Assembly: GCA_019244185.1 (NCBI GenBank)
Contig: JAFATB010000025.1
Coordinates: 1-64,000 of the forward strand
DNA: 64,000 nt
Origin: Acidobacteriota bacterium
GTDB taxonomy: Bacteria; Acidobacteriota; Thermoanaerobaculia; Gp7-AA8
Reading direction: 5' to 3'
Shown: positions 52,679 through 61,615 of the stretch, piece after piece
Position numbering within the stretch: the stretch's first letter is position 1
Layout: every line of letters begins with the position of its first letter
Notes under the pieces: model-generated
Database searches by the model: none
Told to the model about the DNA's origin: nothing
What the model saw: the letters and a program-made list of their open reading frames with translations, nothing else
Program-made: the position numbers and the translations under genes

Positions 52679-54367
52679 GTGAAAGCGCGCTACGTCGCCG
52701 GCCTGCTCGTCGCGCTGTTCGCGCTGCTCACGCTGCTCGATCGCTTCGTCCTCATCGAGCTGCTCGTACGGCGCGTGTCGCTGCCGCTGCTGTTCGCGTG
52801 CGTGGCGGCGGTCGCGTGCATCGGCGTCGGCGCACTGGCGCGGCGCGCGGCGCGCGTCGATCTCGCGCTCGATTTTCTGATCGGCTATCCGCTGTTCGGC
52901 GCGCTCTGTTTTCTCGTCGCGCTGCTGAAGATCTCGGCGTGGACGATGGCGCCGCTGCTCATCGTCGGCGCGCTCGCCGGCGTGCGGCTGATGCTCGTGC
53001 CGGGACTCGCGCCGCTCGCGCTGCCGCGCGGCAACGCGGCGCTCCTCGCGATCGTGGCGGTGTTCGCATGCGCGTTCGTTGCGGCGCAGGCGCCGCCGGC
53101 GTCGCTCGACGAGGTGGCGTATCACCTCGCCGTGCCGCACACGTGGGCGCTGGAAGGGCGCGCGGTCGAGCTGCCGCTGCTGTCGCATTCGTACTTTCCG
53201 CTCGGCATCGAGTCCGCCGACCTTCCCTTTTTCGCGTTCGGCGACGACGGCGTCGCCTCGCATCTGCTGCATCTCTTCGCCGCGATCGTCGTCGCGCTGC
53301 TGCTCGCGCGCAGGACGGAGTCGTGGCTCGCGGTGGCGGCCATCGTGACGACGCCCGCGCTCGCGGTGACGGCCGGCTGGTCGCTGGTCGACTGGCCGCT
53401 GGTCGGACTCTTTCTCGCGCTCTGGCTCGCGGATGACGACTGGACCGCGTCCGCCGCGACCGCCGCGGGGCTGCTCGTGAAGTACACGTTCGCGCCGTTC
53501 GCGCTCGTGGTGTGGGCGATCCGCCGCCGCGTTCCGCGTTGGATCGCGTTCGCGGGCCTCGTGTTCTTCGTCCGCAATCTCGTGCTCACCGGCAATCCGA
53601 TCGCGCCGTTCTTCAGCGCCGGTGCGCCCGCGGTCACGCACTTCCGCGACGTCGCGCTCGCCGACTACGTTTTCTCCGGCACGTTCCTCGACGAATCGAT
53701 CGGCGCGTGCCTCCTCGCGCTGGCGCCGTTCGCCGCCGGCATCATCCCGCTCGCCGTCCTTGCACTCGCGATCGCACTCTTTCTCCTCGGACCCTCCTCG
53801 CGCATTCTCGTGCCGTACCTCGTCGTCCCCGCCGCGAGCGGCGCGCCGGCGTTGCAGCGGCGGCTGCTGATGATCGTGGTGTCGGTCGCCGTCGTCGTGC
53901 AGACGTTCTTCGTGGTCTGGTTCACCGCGCGCGGCGATGCGTTCTCGCTGCTCGCCGGCGGGAAATCGGAAGAGGAGTATCTGCGGCGGCAGCGGCCGTC
54001 GTACGCGGCGACGGAGTGGCTGAACACCGTGCTGCCGCCGCATTCGCGCACGCTCGTCATCGGCTCGGGCGAGACGTACTGGTTCACGCGACGCGTGCGC
54101 GGCGGCGGCAACTTCGACGGCGCGCGCGTGTCGCGCTATCTCGACGTGCCGACGGCGGAAGCGCTGCGCGAACGGCTGCGCCGCGACGGCATCACGCACG
54201 TGGCCGTGCTTTCCGTGAGCGCGCCGGCGACGAAGGACGAACGCAAAGAAGAAGAGCGCGACACGACGCTCTCGCCCAACGCGCAGAAATTGCTCGTGCG
54301 GATGCTCGACCAGAACGCGGCGAGCCTGATGTCGCGCGGCAACGCGACGCTGTTCACGCTGCGCTAG
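52679..54367 (+). CDS. GT-C-type membrane glycosyltransferase (PMT/ArnT-like)
   Basis: A 562-aa protein starting at GTG 52679. About eleven membrane helices fill residues 1-430. SLDEVAYHLAVPHTWALEGR, in the first large external loop after the third or fourth helix, has the acidic D-E pair expected for the metal site of GT-C enzymes. A soluble C-terminal domain (about 430-562, with TLVIGSGETYWFTRRVRGGG) follows. Such enzymes move sugars from lipid carriers to lipid A, proteins or other lipids. It lies 13 bp after kdsA, in keeping with envelope glycan work. The acceptor is unknown. Confidence 0.8.
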   Translation: MKARYVAGLLVALFALLTLLDRFVLIELLVRRVSLPLLFACVAAVACIGVGALARRAARVDLALDFLIGYPLFGALCFLVALLKISAWTMAPLLIVGALAGVRLMLVPGLAPLALPRGNAALLAIVAVFACAFVAAQAPPASLDEVAYHLAVPHTWALEGRAVELPLLSHSYFPLGIESADLPFFAFGDDGVASHLLHLFAAIVVALLLARRTESWLAVAAIVTTPALAVTAGWSLVDWPLVGLFLALWLADDDWTASAATAAGLLVKYTFAPFALVVWAIRRRVPRWIAFAGLVFFVRNLVLTGNPIAPFFSAGAPAVTHFRDVALADYVFSGTFLDESIGACLLALAPFAAGIIPLAVLALAIALFLLGPSSRILVPYLVVPAASGAPALQRRLLMIVVSVAVVVQTFFVVWFTARGDAFSLLAGGKSEEEYLRRQRPSYAATEWLNTVLPPHSRTLVIGSGETYWFTRRVRGGGNFDGARVSRYLDVPTAEALRERLRRDGITHVAVLSVSAPATKDERKEEERDTTLSPNAQKLLVRMLDQNAASLMSRGNATLFTLR

Positions 54368-54380
54368 TAAGACGCTCGCG

Positions 54381-54419
54381 CAAAAACAAAAGCGGCAGGC
54401 GACGCATCGCCTGCCGCTT
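54381..54419 (-). terminator. Rho-independent terminator of metK
   Basis: A perfect 13-bp stem (AAGCGGCAGGCGA at 54390-54402 with TCGCCTGCCGCTT at 54407-54419, loop CGCA). On the minus strand the stem is followed by TTTGTTTTTG (54390-54381), a proper U-run. The plus-strand gene that converges here lacks a T-run after the same stem. It is the only textbook intrinsic terminator I find in the window. Confidence 0.88.
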
Positions 54420-54440
54420 CGAAACGTTTGCGAAATTACG

Positions 54441-55607
54441 TTAGACGCCGACGGTGGCTTCGACGCCCGCGGCCGCGCGCAGCGCGTCGGCCTTGTCCGT
54501 CTGCTCCCACGAGAACTCCGACTCGTTGCGGCCGAAGTGGCCGTACGCGGCGGTTTTCTTGAAGATCGGACGGCGCAGGTTGAGCGATTCCATGATGCCG
54601 CGCGGCGTCATCTGGAAGTGCTCGCGCACGAGGTCGACGAGGCGCGGCACTTCGACCTTGCCGGTGCCGAACGTGTCGACGTAGACCGACACCGGCTCGG
54701 CGACGCCGATCGCGTACGCGAGCTGCACTTCGACCTCGTCCGCGAGGCCCGCGGCGACGAGGTTCTTGGCGATGTAGCGGGCCATGTAGCACGCCGAGCG
54801 GTCGACCTTCGTGGGGTCTTTGCCCGAGAACGCGCCGCCGCCGTGACGTCCACGGCCGCCGTACGTGTCGACGATGATCTTGCGGCCGGTGAGGCCGGTG
54901 TCGCCCTGCGGCCCGCCGATGACGAAGCGACCGGTCGGGTTGATGTGGAAGACGGTCTTCTCGTCGATCAGCTCACCGGGGACGGCGTGGCGGATGACCT
55001 TGTCGAGGATCGCGTCGTGGAGGTCGCGGTTGCTGACGTTCGGCGAGTGCTGCGTCGAGATGACGATCGCGCTCGCGCGCACGGGGCGCTTGCCCTCGTA
55101 TTCGATCGTGACCTGCGACTTGCCGTCGGGACGGAGGAAGTCGAGCTCACCCGACTTGCGGACGTCCGTCAGCCGGCGCACGAGCTTGTGCGCGAGCGAG
55201 ATCGGCAGCGGCATGAGCTCGGTGGTCTCGCGGACGGCGTAGCCGAACATGAGACCCTGATCGCCGGCGCCGCCGGTGTCGACGCCCTGCGCGATGTCGG
55301 GCGACTGCGGGTCGATCGAGGAAATGACGGCGCAGGTCTCGCTGTCGAAACCGTACTTCGCGCGCGTGTAGCCGATCTCGCGGATGGTGTTGCGGACGAT
55401 CGACGGAAAGTCGACATACGTCTTCGTGGTGATCTCGCCGGAGATCATGGCCAGACCGGTCGTGACGAGCGTCTCACACGCGACGCGGCCGACGGGATCC
55501 TCGGCGAGCACGGCGTCGAGAATCGCATCGGAGATCTGGTCGGCGATCTTGTCCGGATGCCCCTCGGTGACGGATTCCGAGGTGAAAAGGGTCCTGTAAT
55601 TCGGCAT
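54441..55607 (-). CDS. metK: S-adenosylmethionine synthetase
   Basis: A 388-aa enzyme making SAM from methionine and ATP. The start is ATG 55607 (MPNYRTLFTSESVTEGHPDK), since the frame upstream is unlike any MetK. Motifs: GHPDKIADQISD, GAGDQGLMFGYA, GGPQGDTGLTGRKIIVDTYG and GRHGGGAFSGKDPTKVDRSA. The leader (55608-55719) shows no clear SAM riboswitch. Confidence 0.97.
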   Translation of the reverse strand: MPNYRTLFTSESVTEGHPDKIADQISDAILDAVLAEDPVGRVACETLVTTGLAMISGEITTKTYVDFPSIVRNTIREIGYTRAKYGFDSETCAVISSIDPQSPDIAQGVDTGGAGDQGLMFGYAVRETTELMPLPISLAHKLVRRLTDVRKSGELDFLRPDGKSQVTIEYEGKRPVRASAIVISTQHSPNVSNRDLHDAILDKVIRHAVPGELIDEKTVFHINPTGRFVIGGPQGDTGLTGRKIIVDTYGGRGRHGGGAFSGKDPTKVDRSACYMARYIAKNLVAAGLADEVEVQLAYAIGVAEPVSVYVDTFGTGKVEVPRLVDLVREHFQMTPRGIMESLNLRRPIFKKTAAYGHFGRNESEFSWEQTDKADALRAAAGVEATVGV

Positions 55608-55719
55608 GCGTTCAGTGCTCCTGTTGGACGACTTGAGAATCGTGGAATCGTAGCACAGAGCATCGCCCCGGCAGGGCGCGGACGGCGTGCGGCGCTCCGT
55701 TTGCACAGTCCGGCTCGCG

Positions 55720-57441
55720 ATGCTGAAGACCCGCAATCTCGGAACGTACCGAGACCTGCTCCTGCTGTTCACGCGCTACGGCCGGAAGGACTTCCGGATC
55801 GCCCTCAGCCCGGAAGACGTCTTTTCCGCCGAGACGGACGCCGCCGCACCGACCGAGCCGGACGTCCGCGCGCGCGCCGAAGCGTTCGCGAAGGCGCTCA
55901 AGCAGATGGGACCGACCTACGTGAAGTTCGGTCAGCTGCTCTCGACGCGGCCCGACATCGTGCCGCAGGAGTACATCCTCGCGCTCGAGTCGCTGCAGGA
56001 CCAGCTCGAGCCGTTCTCGTTCGCGGAAGTCGAGAAGATCGTCGAAGAGGAGCTCGGCGTCCGCATCTCGAAAGCGTTCGAGTATTTCGATTCCACCCCG
56101 CTCGCGGCCGCGTCGCTCGGCCAGGTGCATCGTGCGGCGCTGCGCCACAGCAACGGCGAGATCCGCGAGGTCGTGGTCAAGGTGCAGCGCCCGAACGTGC
56201 GCGAGCAGGTCCGCCACGATCTCGAAGTCTTCACCGAGATCGCCGCGGAGATGGACAAGCACACCGACGTCGGCCGCAAGATGAACCTCGTCGGCGCGGT
56301 CGAGCAGGCGAAAGTCGTACTGTACGGCGAGCTCAATTACCTGCAGGAAGCGCGCAACACGGAGATCCTGCGCGAGCATCTCGCCGACTTTCCGCAGATC
56401 TACATCCCCGCGGTCATTCACGACTTCAGCTCGCCGCGCGTGCTGACGACGGAGCTCGTGCGCGGGCGCAAGGTCTCGAAGCTCACGCCTCTGGCGATGA
56501 TCGAGAACAACTACGCCGAGCTCGCGTCCGTGCTCACGCAGGCGTATCTCAAGCAGATCTGCGTCGACGGGATGTGGCACAGCGATCCGCATCCCGGCAA
56601 CATCTTCATCCGAGAGAACCCCGAGACCGAAGACGGCGCGCCGCAGGTCGTGCTGCTCGACTTCGGCATGACCAGCCGCATCAGCACGGAGTTTCAGGAC
56701 GAGGTCATCAAGCTGCTGCTTTCGATCTCGTCGAACCGGGGAACGGAGACGGCGGAAGCGTGCATCCGCATGTCGGAGATCCAGGAGCGCTTCGACCCGG
56801 TGAAGTTCACGCGCGAGATCTCGACGATCGTCGCCGCGGTGCACGACGTCAGCGCGAGCGATCTCAACACCGGGCAGCTGATCTTCAACGTCATCACGCT
56901 CGCGAACTCGAACGAGCTGAAGGTGCCGGCCGAGCTGACGATGCTCGCCAAGACGCTGCTGCACCTCGACGCGATCACGAAGAAGCTCGATCCGAACTTC
57001 GATCCGCAGCGCGTGATCCGCGACTACGCGGAGCGGCTGATCAGCCAGAAGCTCGCGCAGAAATTCAATCCGCGTAATTTCTATCCGGCGCTGCTCGACC
57101 TCAATCAGCTCGTGCTCGATCTGCCGCGGCGCACGCGCGAGATCATCGATCTCACGGCCGCGGGCAAGCTCGCCCTGACGATCAAGCTCTCGCAGGCGGA
57201 AGAGTTCCTCGCCGGCATCCACAAGGTCGCGAACCGCATCACCATCGGCGTGGTCATCGCGGCGCTGCTCGTGTCGTCGTCGATGATGATGCGCGTGCCG
57301 AGCCGCTTCACGATCTTCGGCTATCCCGGCCTCGCGGTGTTCGGCTATCTCCTCGCCAGCGCCGCGGCGTTCTACCTGATCCTCTCGACGCTCATCCGCG
57401 ACCGGAAGGATCAGGAGCGCGCAAAAATGAAAAGCAAGTGA
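55720..57441 (+). CDS. UbiB/ABC1-family atypical kinase
   Basis: A 573-aa protein from ATG 55720. KFGQLLSTRPDIVP (the KxGQ motif), then AAASLGQVHRA (the Ala-rich loop in place of a glycine loop), VVVKVQRP, HSDPHPGNIF and LLDFGM. The end has two membrane helices (about 515-530 and 537-560). In E. coli, UbiB is needed for ubiquinone synthesis. Here the quinone or lipid is not known. Confidence 0.92.
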   Translation: MLKTRNLGTYRDLLLLFTRYGRKDFRIALSPEDVFSAETDAAAPTEPDVRARAEAFAKALKQMGPTYVKFGQLLSTRPDIVPQEYILALESLQDQLEPFSFAEVEKIVEEELGVRISKAFEYFDSTPLAAASLGQVHRAALRHSNGEIREVVVKVQRPNVREQVRHDLEVFTEIAAEMDKHTDVGRKMNLVGAVEQAKVVLYGELNYLQEARNTEILREHLADFPQIYIPAVIHDFSSPRVLTTELVRGRKVSKLTPLAMIENNYAELASVLTQAYLKQICVDGMWHSDPHPGNIFIRENPETEDGAPQVVLLDFGMTSRISTEFQDEVIKLLLSISSNRGTETAEACIRMSEIQERFDPVKFTREISTIVAAVHDVSASDLNTGQLIFNVITLANSNELKVPAELTMLAKTLLHLDAITKKLDPNFDPQRVIRDYAERLISQKLAQKFNPRNFYPALLDLNQLVLDLPRRTREIIDLTAAGKLALTIKLSQAEEFLAGIHKVANRITIGVVIAALLVSSSMMMRVPSRFTIFGYPGLAVFGYLLASAAAFYLILSTLIRDRKDQERAKMKSK

Positions 57442-57522
57442 CGGATGAACATTCGCCCGCTGTCAGGCGTCACAGCATTACGTGTGGTGCGCCTGCATTA
57501 TGGCGATCATGCCTCAGGCGCG

Positions 57523-57528
57523 TACAAT
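57523..57528 (+). promoter_or_regulatory. TACAAT -10 of the Ser/Thr kinase gene
   Basis: TACAAT lies 46 nt before the ATG at 57575, which has a GGAGG ribosome site six bases ahead. Unlike the leaderless sites this one gives a normal leader. A weak -35 (TTATGG, 57498-57503) is 19 bp upstream. Confidence 0.4.
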
Positions 57529-57574
57529 CTCCGCGGCTCCCAGACAATTTACGTTCGGGCCGCGGAGGCGCGTC

Positions 57575-60052
57575 ATGCAGCTGTCCGGCAGGCGGTTTGG
57601 TCACATCCGCGTCGCCGAGCCGATCGGCGAAGGCGGGATGGGCTTGGTGTACGCGGGCTTCGACGAGACGCTGCACCGCCGCGTCGCGGTCAAGGTTCTG
57701 CAGGATGATCAGCGGCTCGATCCGGAGGCACGCGCAAGACTGATCCGCGAGGCGCGGTCGCTGTCGCGGCTCGATCATCCGAACATCTGCCGCATCCACG
57801 ACTACATCGAAGGCGACGAAGCCGATCTGCTCGTTCTCGAGTTCATCGAGGGCAAGACGCTGCATCAGCTCGCGGAGCCGGGCCTCGCGCGCGCGGAGAA
57901 GCTGCGCATCGCCGCCGCCGTCGCGGAAGTGCTCGTCGCCGCACACCGCCGCGGCATCATCCACCGCGATCTCAAGCCGGACAACGTGATGGTCACCGAC
58001 TCGGGTGAAGTGAAGGTGCTCGACTTCGGCCTCGCGCGCTGGACGGAAGACCGCACGCGCTCGCTGCAGATGAACGCCGCGCGGCTGCATGTCGTCGACA
58101 GCAGCGGCACCGACGACGCCGACGCCGGCAGCTCCGGCGACACGGATGCCGCCGACTCCGACCTGACGGTGGTCGGTCTCACGATGGGCACGCCGATGTA
58201 CATGAGTCCCGAGCAGGCGCGCGGCAAGCCGCTGACGCCGGCGAGCGACATGTACTCGTTCGGCCTGCTGCTGCAGGCGCTCTTCACGGGACGCGAGCCG
58301 TACGACGACACGCTCGGCGCACGTCAGGTGATCCTCGAAGCCGCGCAGGGCCGCTCGTTGCCCGTGAAGAACGTGCCGCGCGACATCACGGCGCTGATCC
58401 AGAACCTCAAGCAGCTCGCGCCCACCGATCGGCCGACGGCAGCGGAGACGCTGCGCCGGCTGCGCGAGCTGATTGCGAAGCCGCGCCGCATCGCGCAGCT
58501 CGCTGCCGCGGCGCTGCTCTTCGCGATCGTGGTCGCGGGCGTCGTGAAGTACACGATCGATCTGCGCCGCGAGCGCGCGGCGGCCGTCGCCGCCGAGAAA
58601 CGCGCCACCGCCGCGCAGAACGAGGCCGCGCAACGGCGCGCGCAGGCGGAAGACCTCATCAACTTCATGGTCGGCGATCTGCGCAAGAAGCTCGAGCCGG
58701 TCGGTCGTCTCGACGTGCTCGACGACGTCGGCGCGCGCGCGGTCGCCTACTCCGGCTCGCTGCAGCCGGAGCGGATGTCCGCCGACGAGCTCGCGCGCAA
58801 CGCGAAGGCCCTCAATCAGCTCGGCGACGTGCGCGTCGCGCAGGGACGTCTCGCCGACGCGACCACGATTTTCGCGCGCGCTCTCACACTCGCCTCGGCG
58901 GCCGTGCAGAAGGCGCCGCGCAGCGAGGCCGCGCAGCTCGCGCTGATGAACGCGCACTTCTACGTCGGCGAGGCCGCGCGCCTGCACGGCGACGCGCCGG
59001 CGGCGCTGAAGGAAAACGAGCGCTATCTCGCGACGGCGCAGCGCCTCGTCGCGGACTTTCCGTTCAACGACGACTACCGCATCGAGGAAGCGTACGCACA
59101 CGCGAACGTCGGCACGCTGCTGATGCTGCAGGGCGATTACGCCGGCGCCGGAAAACACTTCGAGGAAACGCTGCGCATCAAGCGCGCGCGGCTCGAACGC
59201 GATCCGTCGAACGTCGAATGGCAGGCCGACCTGGCGAACACGATCAACAAGCTCGGCGTGAACCTGCAGCGCACCGGCAATCTCACCGGCGCGCGGGGGC
59301 AGTTCGAGGAGCAGAAGCGCATCACCGAACAGCTCGTGGCGCGCGCGCCCTCCAACGCGCAGTGGAAGCGCCGTCTCGAGATCAGCCACGCCTACCTCGC
59401 CGCCGCCCTCACGAGCCTCGGCGACCTCGAAGCCTCCCAGCGCGAGACCGAGGCGCAGCTCGCGCTCGAACGCGAGCTCGTGAAGCTCGATCCGCAGAAT
59501 GCCGAATGGCTGCGCGCCCGCGCGCTGACGACGATCCGGCTCGCGGGGCTGCATGCGCGTCGCGGTCTCGCCGCGCAGTCCGCCGCGGAATTCCGCGAAG
59601 GCATCGCTCAGCTCGAAGACGTCGTGCGGCGCGCGCCCGATCGCGTCGCCTATCGTGAAGATCTGGCGGTCGCGCTCGCGCGCGACGCGCGCTTCCGCTT
59701 CAGCCGCGGCGAGACCCGCGAGGCGCGGCAGCAATGGACGCGCGCGTGGTCGCTGCTGGACGTCGCCCAGTCCCGTGAGGTGTCGGCGCTGCAGGACGCG
59801 GCCGGCGTGCTGCTCGACGGCGCGACGCTCGCCGAAGATGCGGCGACGAAAACGCAGCGGCTCGATCGCGCGGCCGCGCTGCTCGACGCGCCGCCGCTCG
59901 CGCGTTCATCGGATCCCGACACCGACGCGCTGCGCGCGCGTCTCTTCGTCGCGCGCGGACGCCGCGACGCCGCCGCGCCGCTCGTCGCGCGGCTGGACGC
60001 GATCGGCTACCACCATCCCGACTACGAGGCGGCCGTACGAGGCGGCCGGTAG
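57575..60052 (+). CDS. Membrane Ser/Thr protein kinase with TPR tail
   Basis: An 825-aa protein from ATG 57575, with GGAGG at optimal distance. A complete Hanks-type kinase: GEGGMGLVY (18-25), Lys40 in VAVKV, HRDLKPDN (130-137), DFG (150-152) and SPEQ (211-214). A 50-residue Asp/Ser-rich insert sits in the activation loop (about 160-205). One membrane helix near 309-327, then a coiled stretch (RRERAAAVAAEKRATAAQNE) and six or more TPR repeats (about 400-780). Kinase inside, TPR outside. The following two small genes read the same way and end with a shared motif. They are probably its partners. Confidence 0.93.
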   Translation: MQLSGRRFGHIRVAEPIGEGGMGLVYAGFDETLHRRVAVKVLQDDQRLDPEARARLIREARSLSRLDHPNICRIHDYIEGDEADLLVLEFIEGKTLHQLAEPGLARAEKLRIAAAVAEVLVAAHRRGIIHRDLKPDNVMVTDSGEVKVLDFGLARWTEDRTRSLQMNAARLHVVDSSGTDDADAGSSGDTDAADSDLTVVGLTMGTPMYMSPEQARGKPLTPASDMYSFGLLLQALFTGREPYDDTLGARQVILEAAQGRSLPVKNVPRDITALIQNLKQLAPTDRPTAAETLRRLRELIAKPRRIAQLAAAALLFAIVVAGVVKYTIDLRRERAAAVAAEKRATAAQNEAAQRRAQAEDLINFMVGDLRKKLEPVGRLDVLDDVGARAVAYSGSLQPERMSADELARNAKALNQLGDVRVAQGRLADATTIFARALTLASAAVQKAPRSEAAQLALMNAHFYVGEAARLHGDAPAALKENERYLATAQRLVADFPFNDDYRIEEAYAHANVGTLLMLQGDYAGAGKHFEETLRIKRARLERDPSNVEWQADLANTINKLGVNLQRTGNLTGARGQFEEQKRITEQLVARAPSNAQWKRRLEISHAYLAAALTSLGDLEASQRETEAQLALERELVKLDPQNAEWLRARALTTIRLAGLHARRGLAAQSAAEFREGIAQLEDVVRRAPDRVAYREDLAVALARDARFRFSRGETREARQQWTRAWSLLDVAQSREVSALQDAAGVLLDGATLAEDAATKTQRLDRAAALLDAPPLARSSDPDTDALRARLFVARGRRDAAAPLVARLDAIGYHHPDYEAAVRGGR

Positions 60053-60068
60053 CGCAGAGGAGACCTGC

Positions 60069-60092
60069 ATGCAGAAAGTGAGGAACTCATGA
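60069..60092 (+). CDS. Possible 7-residue leader ORF overlapping a downstream start
   Basis: ATG 60069 opens seven codons (MQKVRNS). Its TGA at 60090-60092 overlaps the ATG of the next gene (60089) as ATGA. GAGGAG is five to six bases ahead. The arrangement could couple or reduce translation of the next gene, but the ribosome site of that gene (GAGG) lies inside it, so it may also be chance. Confidence 0.3.
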   Translation: MQKVRNS

Positions 60093-60433
60093 CCGTCAAA
60101 AACTATCTCGTCTCCGTCACCTTCAACGAAACGATCAACGGTCCGGTGTGGCTGATCGAGCCCTCGCGGCTCGTCGTCGACGCAGCAGACGCCGCGATCT
60201 ACTTCACCTGGACCTCGCTCACCGCGCCCGATACGAGCATCGCGTTCAGCTGGCAGGTCGTGTCCGCGCCGGTGACGACGCAGACGAGCACCAACCCGTT
60301 CCAGACGGTCGTGACGCTCACGAACGAGGTCACGGAAACGCAGACGCTGGCGTACCGGCTGTGGGCGGACATCGAGCATCTCGTGATCGTGTCGCACGAC
60401 CCCGAGATCGTGCTCGAGCCGCCGCACCCATGA
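60089..60433 (+). CDS. Small beta-rich protein of unknown family, kinase-linked (copy A)
   Basis: A 114-aa protein. Its sequence is beta-rich, without signal peptide: MTVKNYLVSVTFNETI, FSWQVVSAPVTTQTSTNPFQ, TVVTLTNEVTETQTLAYRL, and ending HDPEIVLEPPHP. It aligns with the next gene over the second half (FxWxxxxAPxxTQxxxNPxxVxxTN and DPEIVLEPP). It follows the TPR kinase by 36 bp. No known family comes to mind. A substrate, ligand or regulator of the kinase is likely. Confidence 0.72.
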   Translation: MTVKNYLVSVTFNETINGPVWLIEPSRLVVDAADAAIYFTWTSLTAPDTSIAFSWQVVSAPVTTQTSTNPFQTVVTLTNEVTETQTLAYRLWADIEHLVIVSHDPEIVLEPPHP

Positions 60434-60496
60434 GGTATCGACGCGGGTCTTCACCGCCGCACTCACGACCGCTGCAAGAACGAGAGGGGCAGAGCC

Positions 60497-60799
60497 ATGG
60501 CCACCGTGTATGAATTCGAAGTCGATCTCGTCGACGATAAAATTAAGGTCACGCCCGATACCCAGAGGATCGACGCCGCCGATGTCGAGTTGCGTTTCAA
60601 CGGATCGGAAATCCTCGTCGAGGATCTGAAGTTCGCGTGGAAGACGTCGCCGGCGCCGGCGGTCACGCAATCCGACGACAACCCGCTCGTCGTGACGTTC
60701 ACGAACGACTTCACCACGGAGACGACCTTGACTTACGAACTCTCCGAGAAATTTGCCTTCAGGAAAGATCCCGAGATCGTGCTCGAGCCGCCGCGCTGA
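60497..60799 (+). CDS. Small beta-rich protein of unknown family, kinase-linked (copy B)
   Basis: A 100-aa paralogue of the preceding gene: MATVYEFEVDLVDDKIKVTP, RIDAADVELRFNGSE, KFAWKTSPAPAVTQSDDNPL, VVTFTNDFTTETTLTYELSE, ending KDPEIVLEPPR. GAGAGG is a plausible ribosome site. The identity with copy A is modest over the body but the last nine residues match exactly (DPEIVLEPP). Such a conserved tail on two otherwise divergent proteins suggests a recognition signal. Confidence 0.72.
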   Translation: MATVYEFEVDLVDDKIKVTPDTQRIDAADVELRFNGSEILVEDLKFAWKTSPAPAVTQSDDNPLVVTFTNDFTTETTLTYELSEKFAFRKDPEIVLEPPR

Positions 60800-61399
60800 T
60801 CACATATCGAGATCGTTCAAGCCCTTGTCCGCCGCGATCTCGCGCGGGCGGCTCTCGAAGATGTAGACCGGCGTGCCGACGTCGACCTCATTCCAGAGGA
60901 CGCTCAGCATGTCGTTCGGGAGACGGATGCAGCCGTGCGAGACGCGGCGGCCGATCGACTTCGGGTCGTCCGTGCCGTGGATCATCACGCTCTCGCCGAG
61001 GTCGAGGGCGTACTTGCCCATCTTCCCGCGCTCGAGACGCAGCGGCGAGTCGGCGGGCGGCACGGCCTTCCCTTCCTCGACGAACGCCCAGTCGGGCTTG
61101 TGCCAGACGGGATTGGTGATCTTGCGCAGCACCTGATGCAGGCCGCGCGGCGTGCGGAACCACCAGACGTGGCGGCCCTGCTTGAGCACTTTGTCGGAGC
61201 CGGTCGCGGCCGCGGAGCTGCGGACGAGCTGGCCGTCTTTGAAGAGATACGCGTGATTGGTCGAGACGTCGATGGTGACCAGCGTGCCGGCATGCGGCGC
61301 GTCGGCCGGAAGTCCTTCGATTTCTTCAGCGTGGATGTGCAGCGTCGCGGCGAGCAGCAGCGCCGCGAGCGAGGCGAGCCTGACGTTGGAAAGCTTCAA
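60800..61399 (-). CDS. L,D-transpeptidase (YkuD) with signal peptide
   Basis: A 199-aa protein. The start is taken as TTG 61399 (MKLSNVRLASLAALLLAATL), which has GGGAGG six bases before it; GTG 61405 is two codons upstream. The YkuD domain ends with HGTDDPKSIGRRVSHGCIRL, with the catalytic Cys in SHGCIRL. It makes 3-3 links or attaches proteins to peptidoglycan. It starts from a leader with three TTCGC-like repeats of unclear role. The 3' end is convergent with copy B of the kinase-linked pair, with stops one base apart. Confidence 0.92.
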   Translation of the reverse strand: MKLSNVRLASLAALLLAATLHIHAEEIEGLPADAPHAGTLVTIDVSTNHAYLFKDGQLVRSSAAATGSDKVLKQGRHVWWFRTPRGLHQVLRKITNPVWHKPDWAFVEEGKAVPPADSPLRLERGKMGKYALDLGESVMIHGTDDPKSIGRRVSHGCIRLPNDMLSVLWNEVDVGTPVYIFESRPREIAADKGLNDLDM

Positions 61400-61486
61400 A
61401 ACCACCCTCCCATTCGCGATTTCACTGCGAATAACTATTGCGAACGGGAGGCCAGCTGAAGGGGCGGGTGGTGTGAGGTGAATTCG

Positions 61487-61564
61487 TGGTGGCCCCGAGA
61501 GGATTCGAACCTCCGACCCACGGTTTAGGAAACCGCTGCTCTATCCGTGCTGAGCTACGGGGCC
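61487..61564 (-). tRNA. tRNA-Arg (anticodon CCT), CCA encoded
   Basis: 78 nt. The acceptor stem GGCCCCG pairs with CGGGGCC, followed by the discriminator A and encoded CCA. D-arm GCTC/GAGC. Anticodon arm GCGGT-TTCCTAA-ACCGT with anticodon CCT (reads AGG). T-arm with TTCGAAT loop. Position 33 is T as required. It sits alone between the L,D-transpeptidase and serine hydrolase genes. Arginine AGG is rare in this GC-rich coding, so the species is a minor one. Confidence 0.95.
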
Positions 61565-61615
61565 AGCGAGTGCGACGCGCCTAACGTCTCGACGCGCGCA
61601 ACGTTAGCACGCGGC

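Noticed and set aside
55608..55719. SAM riboswitch upstream of metK
   Set aside because: I found no conserved SAM-I, SAM-II or SAM-IV core in the 112-nt leader. Only ordinary GC-rich sequence and a weak ribosome site are present.
57470..59734. Minus-strand open frame of 754 codons opposite the Ser/Thr kinase
   Set aside because: The kinase motifs and ribosome site are on the plus strand. The antisense product has no recognisable feature.
61400..61445. TTCGC repeats before the L,D-transpeptidase as an operator
   Set aside because: Three loosely spaced copies with mixed orientation. The symmetry is too weak to call a site.
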